Assembly: GCF_001425865.1 (NCBI RefSeq)
Contig: NZ_LMDS01000004.1
Coordinates: 1,865,355-1,929,354, forward strand
Direction of reading: 5' to 3'
Origin: Rhizobacter sp. Root404
Lineage (GTDB): Bacteria > Pseudomonadota > Gammaproteobacteria > Burkholderiales > Burkholderiaceae_C
Length of the DNA stretch: 64,000 nt
The notes beneath the pieces were generated by a model that saw nothing but the letters and a program-made list of their open reading frames with translations, was not told the DNA's origin and did no database searches. Shown here one piece after another: positions 48,559-57,314 of the stretch (its first letter is position 1; each line of letters begins with the position of its first letter). The position numbers were made by a program, and so were the translations under genes.

Positions 48559-49091
48559 TGCAGACGGCTGCCTTCCGCATCGCGTGGCGGCTTGCGCTGT
48601 GCGTGGCGATGGCGTGGGCGGTGTGGCGCATCGGTGGGCTGGTACCGATGGTCGCGGTCGCGCCGCTGTTCGGCGTCGCGCTGGCCAAGCCACTGCTCGA
48701 CCTGGCCAGCGACCTGCGCCACCAGGCACGCGCCCGGGCGCTGAAACCGGTGCAGGGCCGCCACTTCGCGTTCCGCGGCATCCCGGTCGACGTGACGGAG
48801 GACGCCGACCACCGCCGCTGGGTGCGCGCCGCCGACGTGCGCGCGATCGTTGGCATGACCGCGTCGAACGGCGCGCTCGCCCTGAGCTACCCGGCCGGCT
48901 GGCGCGAGTTCGGGCGACCGGCGACGCCGTATTTCAGCGACGACGCGCTGCTCGCGCACCTGGCGAAGGAACGCTCGCCCGAGGCGCTGCGCTTCCTGCA
49001 CTGGGTCGAGCGGGACATCGCATTCCCGGCACAGCGAGTGCGCGAGCGGCTCGGCATCCGCGTGAGCGCGCCGGACGCGGTCGAGCGCTGA
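48555..49091 (+). CDS. Hypothetical membrane protein
   Basis: 178 aa, unrecognised. Two hydrophobic segments at the N-terminus (about 10-25 and 28-48) are followed by a soluble domain with HFAFRGIPVDVTEDADHRRW and VRAADVRAIVGMTASNGALALS blocks, a sequence with the look of a small regulatory or adaptor fold, and FLHWVERDIAFPAQRVRERLG near the end. It overlaps rrtA by 4 nt (ATGA); a second ATG follows at 48558. Its position suggests co-expression with the rhombosortase. Its stop lies 6 nt from the convergent gene. Confidence 0.68.
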   Translation: MMQTAAFRIAWRLALCVAMAWAVWRIGGLVPMVAVAPLFGVALAKPLLDLASDLRHQARARALKPVQGRHFAFRGIPVDVTEDADHRRWVRAADVRAIVGMTASNGALALSYPAGWREFGRPATPYFSDDALLAHLAKERSPEALRFLHWVERDIAFPAQRVRERLGIRVSAPDAVER

Positions 49092-49097
49092 ACCGGT

Positions 49098-49580
49098 TCA
49101 GCTGCGGATGCGCTGGACCAGCGCGGTCGTCGAGTACCCCTCGACGAATGGCAGCGCCAGCGCCTGCCCGCCCCAGCGGCGCACGCGCTTCGTCTCCTCG
49201 AGCGTCTCGATGTCGTAGTCGCCGCCCTTCACATACAGCTGCGGCCGCACGAGTTCCAGCAACTCGACCGGCGTCGCCTCGTCGAACAGCGTGACGAGGC
49301 TGACGCTCTCCAGCGCAGCCAGCACGCAGGCGCGGTCGAGCTCGCTGTTCAGCGGGCGGTCCGGCCCCTTGCCGAGCCCTCGTGCCGAGGCGTCGCTGTT
49401 CAGCCCGATCACCAGACTCGCGCCCAGTGCGCGTGCCTGCGCGAGGTAGCTGACGTGGCCACGGTGCAGGATGTCGAACACGCCGTTGGTGAACACCACC
49501 GGCTGCGGCAGGGCCGCGACCCGCACGGCGAGTTCAGCGCGGGTGCAGAGCTTGTCGAGGAACGCAGACGCGGCGCGCAT
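49098..49580 (-). CDS. rfaE2: D-glycero-beta-D-manno-heptose 1-phosphate adenylyltransferase
   Basis: 160 aa, the separate nucleotidyltransferase half of HldE. It makes ADP-heptose for lipopolysaccharide inner core. The HxGH nucleotide-binding motif is FTNGVFDILHRGHVSYL (about 30-46), followed by IGLNSDASARGLGKGPDRPL and VRPQLYVKGGDYDIETLEE, all typical of RfaE domain II. The C-terminal VEGYSTTALVQRI matches the family. The kinase half (rfaE1) is not in the window. It lies 11 nt after the ferritin-like gene on the same strand. Confidence 0.93.
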   Translation of the reverse strand: MRAASAFLDKLCTRAELAVRVAALPQPVVFTNGVFDILHRGHVSYLAQARALGASLVIGLNSDASARGLGKGPDRPLNSELDRACVLAALESVSLVTLFDEATPVELLELVRPQLYVKGGDYDIETLEETKRVRRWGGQALALPFVEGYSTTALVQRIRS

Positions 49581-49591
49581 GGCCGGCCCGC

Positions 49592-50479
49592 TCAGACCGG
49601 CTGCGTCCCTGGCGTGGCGCCCAGCGCGGCGGCTGCCACGCGCGCGGTCACTTCCTTGCGGAAGCGGTTGAGCTCCTGGACGCTCGCGAAGCTGCGTTCC
49701 ATCAGCAGGCTCATGTTGTGCAGGATGCGCTCGACCACGCGCGTCTCCCAGACCGCGTCGAACTGGATCTGCTTGTCGAGCCACTGCTCGAGCCACTCGG
49801 GGTCCGGCAGCCGGCTCTGCACCGTGTCGCGCGGGAACAGGCTGGCGTTGACGTGCAGATTGGTCGGGTGCAGCGCCTGCGCGGTGCGGCGCGCGCTGGC
49901 CATCAGCACGCCGACCTTGGCGAACGCGGCCCGCGCCTCGTCGCCGAAGTTCTGCAACGCGCGCTTCATGTAGCGCAGGTAGGCGCCGCCGTGGCGGGCC
50001 TCGTCGCGTGCCAGGGTTTCGTAGATCGCCTGGATGACCGGCTCGCTGTGCCACTCGGCCGCGCGGCGGTACCAGTGGTTCAGGCGGATCTCGCCGCAGA
50101 AGTGCAGCATCAGCGTCTCCAGCGCCGGCGCAGGGTCGAACTCGAAGCGCACTTCCTCCAGCTCCGCCTCGGTCGGGACCAGATCGGGGCGGAAGCGGCG
50201 CAGGTACTCCATCAGCACCAGCGAGTGCTTCTGCTCCTCGAAGAACCAGACACTCATGAAGCCGCAGAAGTCGGCGTCGCCCTTGTTGTCGCGCAGAAAC
50301 ATCTCGGTGGCCGGCAGCGCCGCCCACTCGGTGATCGCGTTCATCTTGATCGTCTGCGCCTGCTCTTCGGTCAGGCGGCTGGCGTCGAACTGGTCCCAGG
50401 GGATGTCCTTGTCCATGTTCCAGCGCACCGCTTCGAGCTGCTTGAAGAGTTCGGGGTAGATCATCGCTTGGGCCTTCAT
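49592..50479 (-). CDS. Ferritin-like diiron protein (acyl-ACP desaturase-like fold)
   Basis: 295 aa helical protein. Diiron ligands are seen in VWFFEEQKHSLVLMEYL (EExxH, about 78-95), in CGEIRLNHWY and in TLARDEARHGGAYLRYM (DEARH, about 156-172), matching the ferritin-like/type 2 acyl-ACP desaturase clan. It carries no signal or membrane segment. The substrate is unknown; oxidation of a lipid or sugar intermediate is conceivable. It is upstream of rfaE2 on the same strand, so the two may be co-transcribed. ATG 50479 is the first conserved Met. Confidence 0.78.
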   Translation of the reverse strand: MKAQAMIYPELFKQLEAVRWNMDKDIPWDQFDASRLTEEQAQTIKMNAITEWAALPATEMFLRDNKGDADFCGFMSVWFFEEQKHSLVLMEYLRRFRPDLVPTEAELEEVRFEFDPAPALETLMLHFCGEIRLNHWYRRAAEWHSEPVIQAIYETLARDEARHGGAYLRYMKRALQNFGDEARAAFAKVGVLMASARRTAQALHPTNLHVNASLFPRDTVQSRLPDPEWLEQWLDKQIQFDAVWETRVVERILHNMSLLMERSFASVQELNRFRKEVTARVAAAALGATPGTQPV

Positions 50480-50898
50480 AGTGCGCGCGATTCTAGTCCG
50501 CCGGTCGTGACCCTGATGCGGCGTCCCCGTGCGGCCGGCATATCCCGGCGCATCCGGAATTGCCGCCCGCGCGTATATGCGACTACTCGGTTATATTTAA
50601 TACCAGCCAGTCACACCGCGATCCCATGCCCCACGACGATCCTGCCGACCGGCCGCATTTCTTTACCTTCGAGACGAGGGAACTCGGCCGGGCCGGTCGT
50701 TTCATAACGAGCATGCCGCGGCGTGGCGCTGCGGCCGGTGCCGGGCACCCTGTTTTCGTTGCGAAGCCGCCGGTTCGATCCGGTTGCAATCCCCGGGCGG
50801 TTGATCTCCTCCCTCCTCCCTCCCTGATTCCCCTGGGGGCGCTTCGCAACACTCTTCCACGTGCGGCGGCCGTTCGCGGCCCCGCCGCCTGAGCCGCG
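50480..50898 (+). other. 419-nt divergent intergenic region with an AT-rich patch
   Basis: No gene is supported. An AT-rich patch around 50590-50606 (TTATATTTAATA) is the only candidate promoter; it lies about 300 nt before the flavin-oxidase ATG, so the message would have a long leader. The leader contains a pyrimidine-rich run (50806-50834). An open frame at 50626-50892 lacks protein-like features. Confidence 0.4.
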
Positions 50899-52197
50899 AT
50901 GCGCCGCGTCGCTGTCATCGGATCGGGCATCTCCGGGTTGTCGGTCGCGCATGCGCTGGCCGGCGAGGCCCGCGTCACGCTGTTCGAGGCCGGCGACTAC
51001 TTCGGGGGTCACACCCACACGGTCGACCTGACGCTGGACGGCGTCACGCACGGGGTCGATACCGGCTTCCTGGTGCTGAACGAGCGCACGTACCCGCAGC
51101 TGCTGCGCCTGTTCGACGAACTGGGCGTGCCGATCGCCAAGTCGGAGATGTCGTTCTCGGTGCAGGTCCCCGGACACGGGACAACGCGCGACCTGGAGTG
51201 GAGCGGCTGCGACCTGAACACCGTCTTCGCGCAGCGCAGCAACCTGCTGCGGCCGGGGTTCTGGCGCATGCTGGCCGACCTGCTGCGCTTCAACCGGCTG
51301 GCCACCGCTCTGGCGGCGCGCGACGCGCTCGCCGGCGAACAGGCCATCGGTGACTTCCTCGACGAACACCGCTTCGGCCGCGAGTTCCGCGAGTGGTATT
51401 TCCTGCCGATGATCGGCTGCATCTGGTCCTGCCCGGTCGACCAGATGCTGCGCTTCCCGGTCGCGACGATGCTGCGCTTCTGCCACAACCACGGGCTGCT
51501 GCAGGTCGCGAACCGGCCGCAGTGGTACACGGTGCGCGGCGGCGCGCGGACCTACGTCGAGAAGATGCTGCGCGCGGTCCCCGATGCACGCCTGGCCACG
51601 CCGGTGCGCAGCGTGCGGCGGGTCGAGGGCGCGGTGCAGGTCACCTCGCGCGACGGCACCGAGCGTTTCGACGACGTCGTGCTCGCCAGCCACAGCGACC
51701 AGTCCCTGGCGCTGCTGGCCGACCCGAGCGAGGCCGAGGCCGCGGTGCTCGGCGCGATCCGCTACCAGCGCAACCGCGCGCTGCTGCACACCGACACCGC
51801 GCTGCTGCCGAGCCGCCGCAGCGCCTGGGCGGCGTGGAACTACGAGCGCGCCGCGACCCATGCGCCGGAGCAGGCGTCCGTCTGCCTGCACTACCTCCTG
51901 AACCGGCTGCAGCCGCTGCCGTTCACGACGCCGGTCGTGGTCTCGCTGAACCCGGTGCGCGAGCCGCGCGCCGAACTCGTGCACGCGGAGTTCGACTACG
52001 CCCACCCGGTGTTCGATGCCGCGGCGATCCGGGCGCAGCAGCGCGTCGGCGAGTTGCAGGGCGAGCGCAACACCTGGTTTTGCGGCGCGTGGACGCGCTA
52101 CGGATTCCATGAGGACGGCCTGATGTCCGGCCAGGCCGTCGTCGCCGGCCTGCGCCAGGCCTGGGCTGCGCCGCACGCGCTGCGGGAGGCCGCATGA
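50899..52197 (+). CDS. FAD-dependent amine-oxidase-like protein of the fatty-acid modification operon
   Basis: 432 aa. The FAD motif VAVIGSGISGLSVAHALAG (about 4-22) is followed by FEAGDYFGGHTHTVDL. The C-terminal FAD-contact region is FCGAWTRYGFHEDGLMSGQA (about 394-413). This is the flavin oxidoreductase that regularly precedes DUF1365 and cyclopropane-fatty-acid synthase genes. In alphaproteobacteria such clusters belong to the singlet-oxygen response, and some make furan fatty acids. It overlaps the DUF1365 gene by 4 nt (ATGA). Confidence 0.85.
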   Translation: MRRVAVIGSGISGLSVAHALAGEARVTLFEAGDYFGGHTHTVDLTLDGVTHGVDTGFLVLNERTYPQLLRLFDELGVPIAKSEMSFSVQVPGHGTTRDLEWSGCDLNTVFAQRSNLLRPGFWRMLADLLRFNRLATALAARDALAGEQAIGDFLDEHRFGREFREWYFLPMIGCIWSCPVDQMLRFPVATMLRFCHNHGLLQVANRPQWYTVRGGARTYVEKMLRAVPDARLATPVRSVRRVEGAVQVTSRDGTERFDDVVLASHSDQSLALLADPSEAEAAVLGAIRYQRNRALLHTDTALLPSRRSAWAAWNYERAATHAPEQASVCLHYLLNRLQPLPFTTPVVVSLNPVREPRAELVHAEFDYAHPVFDAAAIRAQQRVGELQGERNTWFCGAWTRYGFHEDGLMSGQAVVAGLRQAWAAPHALREAA

Positions 52198-52958
52198 CCG
52201 AGGTGCGGCCGGCGGTCCCGCTGCTGGGCATCGGCGAGGTGCGCCACGCGCGCGAGCGCCCGGTGCCGAACCGGTTCGCCTACCCGACCTACTTCCTGAT
52301 GCTGCCGATGCGCAGCCTGCGCGCGGCGCCGTCGGACGCGCTGGCGCGCAACCGCTTCGGGCTGATCAGCTTCTTCGACCGCGACCACGGCGACGGCCGG
52401 GCCGACAGCCTCGCCTGGCTGGACGCGCTGCTGGCGCGCGAGGGCGCGCGCGACGCCGACGGCGAGGTCTGGCTGCACTGCTATCCGCGGGTGCTCGGCT
52501 TCACCTTCAAGCCGGTCAGCTTCTGGTACTGCCACCGCGCCGATGGCGGCCTCGCGGCGGTCGTCGTCGAGGTCAACAACACCTTCGGCGAGCGCCACTG
52601 CTACCTGCTCGACGGGCCGGAGGTCGGCTTCGGTCGCGAGCTGCAGGCGGCCAAGGTCTTCCACGTCTCGCCGTTCTGCGAGGTGACGGGGAACTACCGC
52701 TTCCGCTTCGTGCGCAGCGCCGAGCGCACGATCGCCTGCGTCGACCACCACGACGGGCACGGCCTGCTGATCCGCACCAGCGTGGGCGGCGAGTTGCGCC
52801 CGCTGACCGCGGCGCGGGCGCGGGCGGCGTTCTTCGGCATGCCGCTGATGACGCTCGGCGTGATCGCCCGCATCCACTGGCAGGCGCTGCGCCTCTGGCG
52901 CAAGCGCGTGCCGTTCTTCCGCAAGCCGGCACCGCCGCCGAACTTCACGACCCGCTGA
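52194..52958 (+). CDS. DUF1365 family protein
   Basis: 254 aa, predicted soluble. The family pattern is clear: VRHARERPVPNRFAYPTYFLML at the start, FYYCHR-like GFTFKPVSFWYCHRADGG (about 99-116), EVNNTFGERHCYLLDG, AAKVFHVSPFCEVTGNYRFRF (about 145-165) and a C-terminal TLGVIARIHWQALRLW stretch. It has no assigned biochemical function, but it occurs with cyclopropane synthases and flavin oxidases as here. The start overlaps the upstream stop by 4 nt; the next gene starts 11 nt later. Confidence 0.88.
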   Translation: MTEVRPAVPLLGIGEVRHARERPVPNRFAYPTYFLMLPMRSLRAAPSDALARNRFGLISFFDRDHGDGRADSLAWLDALLAREGARDADGEVWLHCYPRVLGFTFKPVSFWYCHRADGGLAAVVVEVNNTFGERHCYLLDGPEVGFGRELQAAKVFHVSPFCEVTGNYRFRFVRSAERTIACVDHHDGHGLLIRTSVGGELRPLTAARARAAFFGMPLMTLGVIARIHWQALRLWRKRVPFFRKPAPPPNFTTR

Positions 52959-52969
52959 GCACATCGACG

Positions 52970-54190
52970 ATGGACACCAGCCGCACCCTGCTCCCGCCTC
53001 ACCTGGTCGACTCGGCCCCGGCCGCCGCACGCGCGGTGTTCCGGTTGCTGCGCGATCTCAAGCACGGCACGCTGACCGTGCAGGTCCCCGACGGCAGCAC
53101 GCTCAGCTTCGGCACCAGCACCGACGCCGGACTGCGCGCCGCGATCCGGCTGCGCAACTGGTCGCCCTGCGCCGCGGCGCTCAAGTCGGGCGACATCGGC
53201 TTCGCCGAGAGCTTCATCGCCGGCGACTGGACCACGCCGGACCTGACCGCGCTGCTGACGCTGTTCATCGCCAACCGCGACGAGGTCGAAGCGGTGATCT
53301 ACGGCAGCTGGTGGGGCTCGCTGCTGTACCGCGCGAAGCACCTGTTCAACCGCAACTCGCGCCGCGGCAGTGCGAAGAACATCCACGCCCACTACGACCT
53401 CGGCAACGCGTTCTATCGCCTGTGGCTGGACCCGACGATGAACTACAGCAGCGCCTGGTTCGAGGGCGACCGCAGCGGCGACCTGGTGCACGCGCAGCAC
53501 GCCAAGGTGCGGCGCGCGCTGCGCGAATGCGGCGTGCGGCCGGGCGACCGCGTGCTCGAGATCGGCTGCGGCTGGGGCGCGCTGGCCGAGGCGGCGGCGC
53601 GCGAATTCGGTGCCACGGTCACCGGCGTCACGCTGTCACGCGAACAACTGGCGTGGGGCCAGCAGCGCCTGGCCGACGCCGGCCTGCCGGGCGACCTGCG
53701 CTACCAGGACTACCGCGACATCACCGACGGCCCGTTCGACGCCATCGCATCGATCGAGATGTTCGAGGCGGTCGGGCGCGAGTACTGGCCCAGCTTCTTC
53801 GCGACCCTGAAGGCACAGCTCAAGCCCGGCGGCAAGGCCTGCATCCAGAGCATCACGATCCGTGACGACCTGTTCGAGCGCTACGTGAAGTCGACCGACT
53901 TCATCCAGCAGTACATCTTCCCCGGCGGCCTGTTGCCGAGCCCGTCGGCGTTCCGCGCCGCCGCGGCCGCGGCCGGCTTGCGCGTGGTCAACGAACTGGA
54001 CTTCGGGCTCGACTACGCCGAGACGCTGAAGCGCTGGCGCGCCAGCTTCCTCGCGGCCGACGGGCCGGTGCGCCGGCTCGGCTTCGACACCCGCTTCATG
54101 CGGATCTGGGAGTTCTACCTCGGCTACTGCGAGGCCGCCTTCGCGACCCGCAACACCAGCGTCATGCAGTTCACGCTCGTGCGCGACTGA
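52970..54190 (+). CDS. cfa: Cyclopropane-fatty-acyl-phospholipid synthase family methyltransferase
   Basis: 406 aa SAM-dependent methyltransferase acting on unsaturated acyl chains of membrane phospholipids. The N-terminal domain contains LKSGDIGFAESFIAGDW. HYDLGNAFYRLWLDPTMNYSS (about 141-161) is the family signature, motif I is VLEIGCGWGALAEAAAREFG (about 194-213), and IFPGGLLPSPSAF (about 319-331) is also typical. The operon context means it could make methylated or furan-precursor fatty acids in place of plain cyclopropane rings. Its stop is 3 nt from the convergent HAD gene. Confidence 0.9.
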   Translation: MDTSRTLLPPHLVDSAPAAARAVFRLLRDLKHGTLTVQVPDGSTLSFGTSTDAGLRAAIRLRNWSPCAAALKSGDIGFAESFIAGDWTTPDLTALLTLFIANRDEVEAVIYGSWWGSLLYRAKHLFNRNSRRGSAKNIHAHYDLGNAFYRLWLDPTMNYSSAWFEGDRSGDLVHAQHAKVRRALRECGVRPGDRVLEIGCGWGALAEAAAREFGATVTGVTLSREQLAWGQQRLADAGLPGDLRYQDYRDITDGPFDAIASIEMFEAVGREYWPSFFATLKAQLKPGGKACIQSITIRDDLFERYVKSTDFIQQYIFPGGLLPSPSAFRAAAAAAGLRVVNELDFGLDYAETLKRWRASFLAADGPVRRLGFDTRFMRIWEFYLGYCEAAFATRNTSVMQFTLVRD

Positions 54191-54193
54191 AGC

Positions 54194-54898
54194 TCAGTCG
54201 TCCAGCCAGGCGACGAGTTCGTTCAGGTCGCGCACGACGCAGCTCGCCTGCGCGGCGCCGGCCGGCATCGTCGGGTCGCCTTCGCGGCGCACCCATGCGC
54301 TGTGCAGCCCGGCGCCGTGCGCGCCGACCACGTCGAGCGCCCAGTCGTCGCCGATGTGCAGCACCTCGTGCGGCTGCGCCTCGAGCCGCCGGCAGGCCTC
54401 GTGGAAGATCCGCGGATCGGGCTTGCCGATGCCGAACTCGCGCGCCGAGACCGTCGTCGTGAAGTGCGCGGCCAGGCCGATGCCCTGCAGGTCGGCATTG
54501 CCGTTCGTGACGGCCGCGATCGGCCAGCGTGCGGCCAGCGCCTGCAGCGCCGGCAACGCGTCCGCGTAAAGCTCGACCCGGTTGCGCGCCGCGAAGAACA
54601 CCGCGAACGCGCCGTCGGCATGCGCCGGGTCGTCGCCGCTGAGCGTGAGCGCGCGCACCAGGCTGGCGTGGCGCATGCGCGTGAAGTCGTGGCCCCAGTG
54701 CGGGTTCTCGGCGGCGATCGTCTCGCGCAGGCCGCGCAGCGCGGCCACGTCGAAGCGCTGCGCCGTTGCGCTGGCGTGCTGCGCGAGCCAGCCGTGCAAT
54801 TCGTGCTCGGCGCGCTCGATCGCGGGCCAGATCGGCCAGAGCGTGTCGTCGAGGTCGAGCGTCAGCGCACGGATGCTGGCAGCGCGGCGACCGGCCAT
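54194..54898 (-). CDS. HAD family hydrolase
   Basis: 234 aa phosphatase-like enzyme. Motif I LTLDLDDTLW (about 12-21) has the nucleophile and acid/base Asp. Motif II is AAVTNGNA (about 130-137), the conserved Lys lies in FGIGKPDPRIF, and motif IV is LHIGDDWALDVVGAHGAG (about 183-200). A helical cap lies between motifs I and II. Members include the YigB/FMN phosphatase type; the substrate is not defined. ATG shares one base with the corA stop (TGATG), so it is coupled to corA. Confidence 0.87.
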   Translation of the reverse strand: MAGRRAASIRALTLDLDDTLWPIWPAIERAEHELHGWLAQHASATAQRFDVAALRGLRETIAAENPHWGHDFTRMRHASLVRALTLSGDDPAHADGAFAVFFAARNRVELYADALPALQALAARWPIAAVTNGNADLQGIGLAAHFTTTVSAREFGIGKPDPRIFHEACRRLEAQPHEVLHIGDDWALDVVGAHGAGLHSAWVRREGDPTMPAGAAQASCVVRDLNELVAWLDD

Positions 54899-55872
54899 CA
54901 GCGCATCCAGCCCTTGCGGCGGAAGTAGATCAGCGGCGCCGCGACCGACATCACCATCAGCCCGAGCGCGTACGGATAACCGAGCGACCAGTCGAGCTCG
55001 GGCATCGCCTTGAAGTTCATGCCGTAGATGCTGGCGATCAGCGTCGGCGGCAGCAGCGCGACGCTGGCGACCGAGAAGATCTTGATGATCTTGTTCTGGT
55101 TGATGTTGATGAAGCCGACCGTCGCGTTCATCAGGAAGTTGATCTTGTCGAACAGGAAGGTGCTGTGGCTGTCGAGCGAGTCGATGTCGCGCATGATCTG
55201 GCGCGCCTCCTCGAACTGCTCGGCGTTCAGCATGCGGCTGCGCATCATGAAGCTGACGGCGCGGCGCGTGTCCATCACGTTGCGGCGGATGCGGCCGTTC
55301 AGGTCTTCCTCGCGCGCTATCGCGTTCAGCACTTCACCGGCCGCCTGGTCGTCGAGCTGCTGCTTCAGCACGCTGGAGCTGACCTTCTCCAGGCTGTCGT
55401 AGATGCCTTCCAGCGCGTCGGCGCTGTATTCGGCGTCGGCGTCGTAGAGCTTGAGCAGCACGTCCTTCGCGTCCTCGATCAGCGCCGGGATGCGCCGCGC
55501 CCGCAGCCGCAGCAGCCGGAACACGGGCAGCTCCTCGCCATGGATCGAAAACAGGATCTTGTTGAACAGGATGAACGCGACCCGCACGTTGCGCGGCGTT
55601 TCGTCGTCATCGATCAGGAAGTCGGAGCGGATGTGCAGCTCGCCGTTGTCTTCCTCGTAGAAGCGGGCCGATTCCTCGAGGTCGTCGTCGACCGCGTCGG
55701 CCGGAATCGTCAGCCCGAAGTGCTGCGTGATCCAGCCCTTCTCTTCCTCGGTCGGCGCGTCCAGGTCGACCCAGACGGGGCGCACCTGGGTCAGCGCCTC
55801 GGCGAGCGCATCCAGGCTTTCGATTTCTTGCTGGGCGAGCCGGCCGTTGGCCAGCGTGAAGACATTGAGCAT
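54898..55872 (-). CDS. corA: CorA family magnesium/divalent-cation channel
   Basis: 324 aa. A cytoplasmic alpha/beta N-terminal domain (MLNVFTLANGRLAQQEIESL start) and a long stalk helix lead to two C-terminal transmembrane helices. The pore signature YGMNF (about 282-286) ends the first helix. The acidic periplasmic loop is KAMPELDW. The C-terminus YFRRKGW is basic. Pentameric inner-membrane Mg2+ uptake, possibly Ni2+/Co2+. ATG 55872 follows GGAG. A candidate extended -10 lies about 100 nt upstream. Confidence 0.93.
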   Translation of the reverse strand: MLNVFTLANGRLAQQEIESLDALAEALTQVRPVWVDLDAPTEEEKGWITQHFGLTIPADAVDDDLEESARFYEEDNGELHIRSDFLIDDDETPRNVRVAFILFNKILFSIHGEELPVFRLLRLRARRIPALIEDAKDVLLKLYDADAEYSADALEGIYDSLEKVSSSVLKQQLDDQAAGEVLNAIAREEDLNGRIRRNVMDTRRAVSFMMRSRMLNAEQFEEARQIMRDIDSLDSHSTFLFDKINFLMNATVGFININQNKIIKIFSVASVALLPPTLIASIYGMNFKAMPELDWSLGYPYALGLMVMSVAAPLIYFRRKGWMR

Positions 55873-56165
55873 GGGGGCTCCGGCGCGTCGGGCGGGCGGG
55901 CAAGCGCTGGAGCGGACGGCTCACCGGCAGTGAGCGAGGAGTCCAGGCCAATCTCCGGGCGGTAGCCTTGGATTATCGCACCCGTCAGGACACAAATTCT
56001 TGCCGCTCGGGGCCTTGAAAAGCGGACCTTTTCGGCATCCCCGGGATGCGCTTGTCAGCGGCGCTGAACCTGTGCACACTGGGTTCGACGGCTTCCCTAC
56101 GCCGTTCCCGCCTGACGATTCCATCCCCCTTCCCCGCTCTCTCCCACCCCGCGAAAGGAACCCCC
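55873..56165. other. Divergent corA/hpf intergenic region
   Basis: 293 nt without a gene. On the minus strand an extended -10 (TGCGATAAT, 55972-55980) may drive corA. On the hpf side two small hairpins occur: GAAAAG (56017-56022) with CTTTTC (56028-56033), and GCATCC (56035-56040) with GGATGC (56044-56049). No clear -35/-10 pair for hpf was found. Confidence 0.4.
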
Positions 56166-56507
56166 ATGAACCTGACGATCAGCGGTCACCACCTTGATGT
56201 CACCCCGGCTTTGCGAGAGTACGTGCTCACCAAGCTGGACCGGGTCACGCGCCACTTCGACCAGGTCGTCGACATCAACGTGCTGCTGTCGGTGGAGAAA
56301 CTGAAGGAGAAGGAACGCCGCCAGAAGGCCGAAGTCACCCTCCACGTAAAGGGCAAGGACATTTTCGTCGAGCAGTCCAGCGAGGATCTTTACGCGGCGA
56401 TCGACCAGCTGATGGACAAGCTGGATCGTCAGGTGTGCCGCCACAAGGACAAGGTCCAGGATCATCACCACGCGGCGCCGAAACGGATCGACGCGACGCC
56501 GGTCTGA
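56166..56507 (+). CDS. hpf: Ribosome hibernation-promoting factor
   Basis: 113 aa, the short HPF/YfiA form (S30AE family) that binds the 30S subunit and promotes 100S ribosome dimers in stationary phase. It starts [20 protein letters not shown], contains [21 protein letters not shown] (about 53-73) and a basic helix [20 protein letters not shown] 56166 follows AAAGGA. In many proteobacteria rpoN precedes hpf; here corA lies upstream on the other strand. A strong intrinsic terminator follows. Confidence 0.93.
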   Translation: MNLTISGHHLDVTPALREYVLTKLDRVTRHFDQVVDINVLLSVEKLKEKERRQKAEVTLHVKGKDIFVEQSSEDLYAAIDQLMDKLDRQVCRHKDKVQDHHHAAPKRIDATPV

Positions 56508-56526
56508 ACAGCCTGCGCACCGAATC

Positions 56527-56553
56527 GGGCGGCCTGCGGGCCGCCTTTTTCTT
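56527..56553 (+). terminator. Rho-independent terminator after hpf
   Basis: GGCGGCC (56528-56534), a four-base loop and GGCCGCC (56539-56545) form a 7-bp GC stem followed by TTTTTCTT. It lies 20 nt after the hpf stop and separates hpf from ptsN. Confidence 0.85.
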
Positions 56554-56612
56554 GCGCGCGGCGATTTCCTGCACGCAAGTGCGTGATCTTCCGTTGCTGC
56601 GGCGCAGCAGGA

Positions 56613-56630
56613 CATGCAAAATCGTGCATG
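56613..56630. promoter_or_regulatory. Inverted repeat upstream of ptsN
   Basis: CATGCA (56613-56618) and TGCATG (56625-56630) are separated by six AT-rich bases, 110 nt before the ptsN ATG. Possible protein-binding site; function unknown. Confidence 0.3.
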
Positions 56631-56739
56631 GGCGTCATGTCGATCCTGCACGCGTGCACGGCAGGCGCTCCATAATTCGAGACCCGTTACCCCTGCGGTC
56701 GCGTGTCGATCGGAGTCGAACCTTAGGCCAGTGCCCACG

Positions 56740-57210
56740 ATGAATCGCCTCGCTGCCATCCTCCCTGCCAGCAACGTGCTGGTGGATGTCGACGCCACCA
56801 GCAAGAAGCGCGCTTTCGAGCATGCCGGCCTGGTGTTCGAGAACCAGCACGCCATCGCGCGCGCCACGGTCACCGACAACCTGTTCGCCCGCGAGCGGCT
56901 CGGCTCGACCGGCCTGGGCCACGGGGTGGCGATCCCGCACGGGCGCATCAAGGGCCTGAAAAACCCGCTCGCCGCGGTGCTGCGCGTGCAGCAACCGATT
57001 CCCTTCGATGCCCCCGACGACCAGCCGGTCGGGCTGCTGATCTTCCTGCTCGTGCCGGAAGCCGCCACGCAGCGCCATCTCGAGATCCTGTCCGAGATCG
57101 CGGAGATGCTCTCCGACCGCGAACTGCGCGAACGCCTGAAGACCGAGGCCGACGCGGCCACCGTGCACCAGCTGATCGCGAACTGGGAACCGTTGAAGTC
57201 GGTCGCCTGA
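56740..57210 (+). CDS. ptsN: Nitrogen PTS system EIIA component
   Basis: 156 aa EIIA of the fructose/mannitol fold. It accepts phosphate from NPr at the His in GVAIPHGRI (about residue 67) and acts as a regulator, not as a sugar transporter. Other blocks are RLGSTGLGHG and LIFLLVPEAATQRHLEILSEIAEML. ATG 56740 is chosen as the first codon of the conserved sequence; an upstream in-frame start at 56614 runs through non-conserved sequence. hprK follows after 104 nt. Confidence 0.92.
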   Translation: MNRLAAILPASNVLVDVDATSKKRAFEHAGLVFENQHAIARATVTDNLFARERLGSTGLGHGVAIPHGRIKGLKNPLAAVLRVQQPIPFDAPDDQPVGLLIFLLVPEAATQRHLEILSEIAEMLSDRELRERLKTEADAATVHQLIANWEPLKSVA

Positions 57211-57314
57211 CAAATGCGCTTCTCCGTCGGTGACGCGCGGGCCGAGCGCCGGGCCGCCCCAAGCCGGCCCGCACCCCCCCGGGGGGTGGCCCGGTATTCC
57301 GGGCCGGGGGCTCC

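Noticed and set aside
50560..50892. Possible 110-codon gene before the flavin-oxidase gene
   Set aside because: No ribosome site, Pro/Arg/Ala-rich low-complexity sequence and no motif; more likely leader sequence.
56035..56049. GCATCC/GGATGC palindrome as a riboswitch or operator before hpf
   Set aside because: Six-base arms in GC-rich DNA are expected by chance; recorded only as a small hairpin in the intergenic note.
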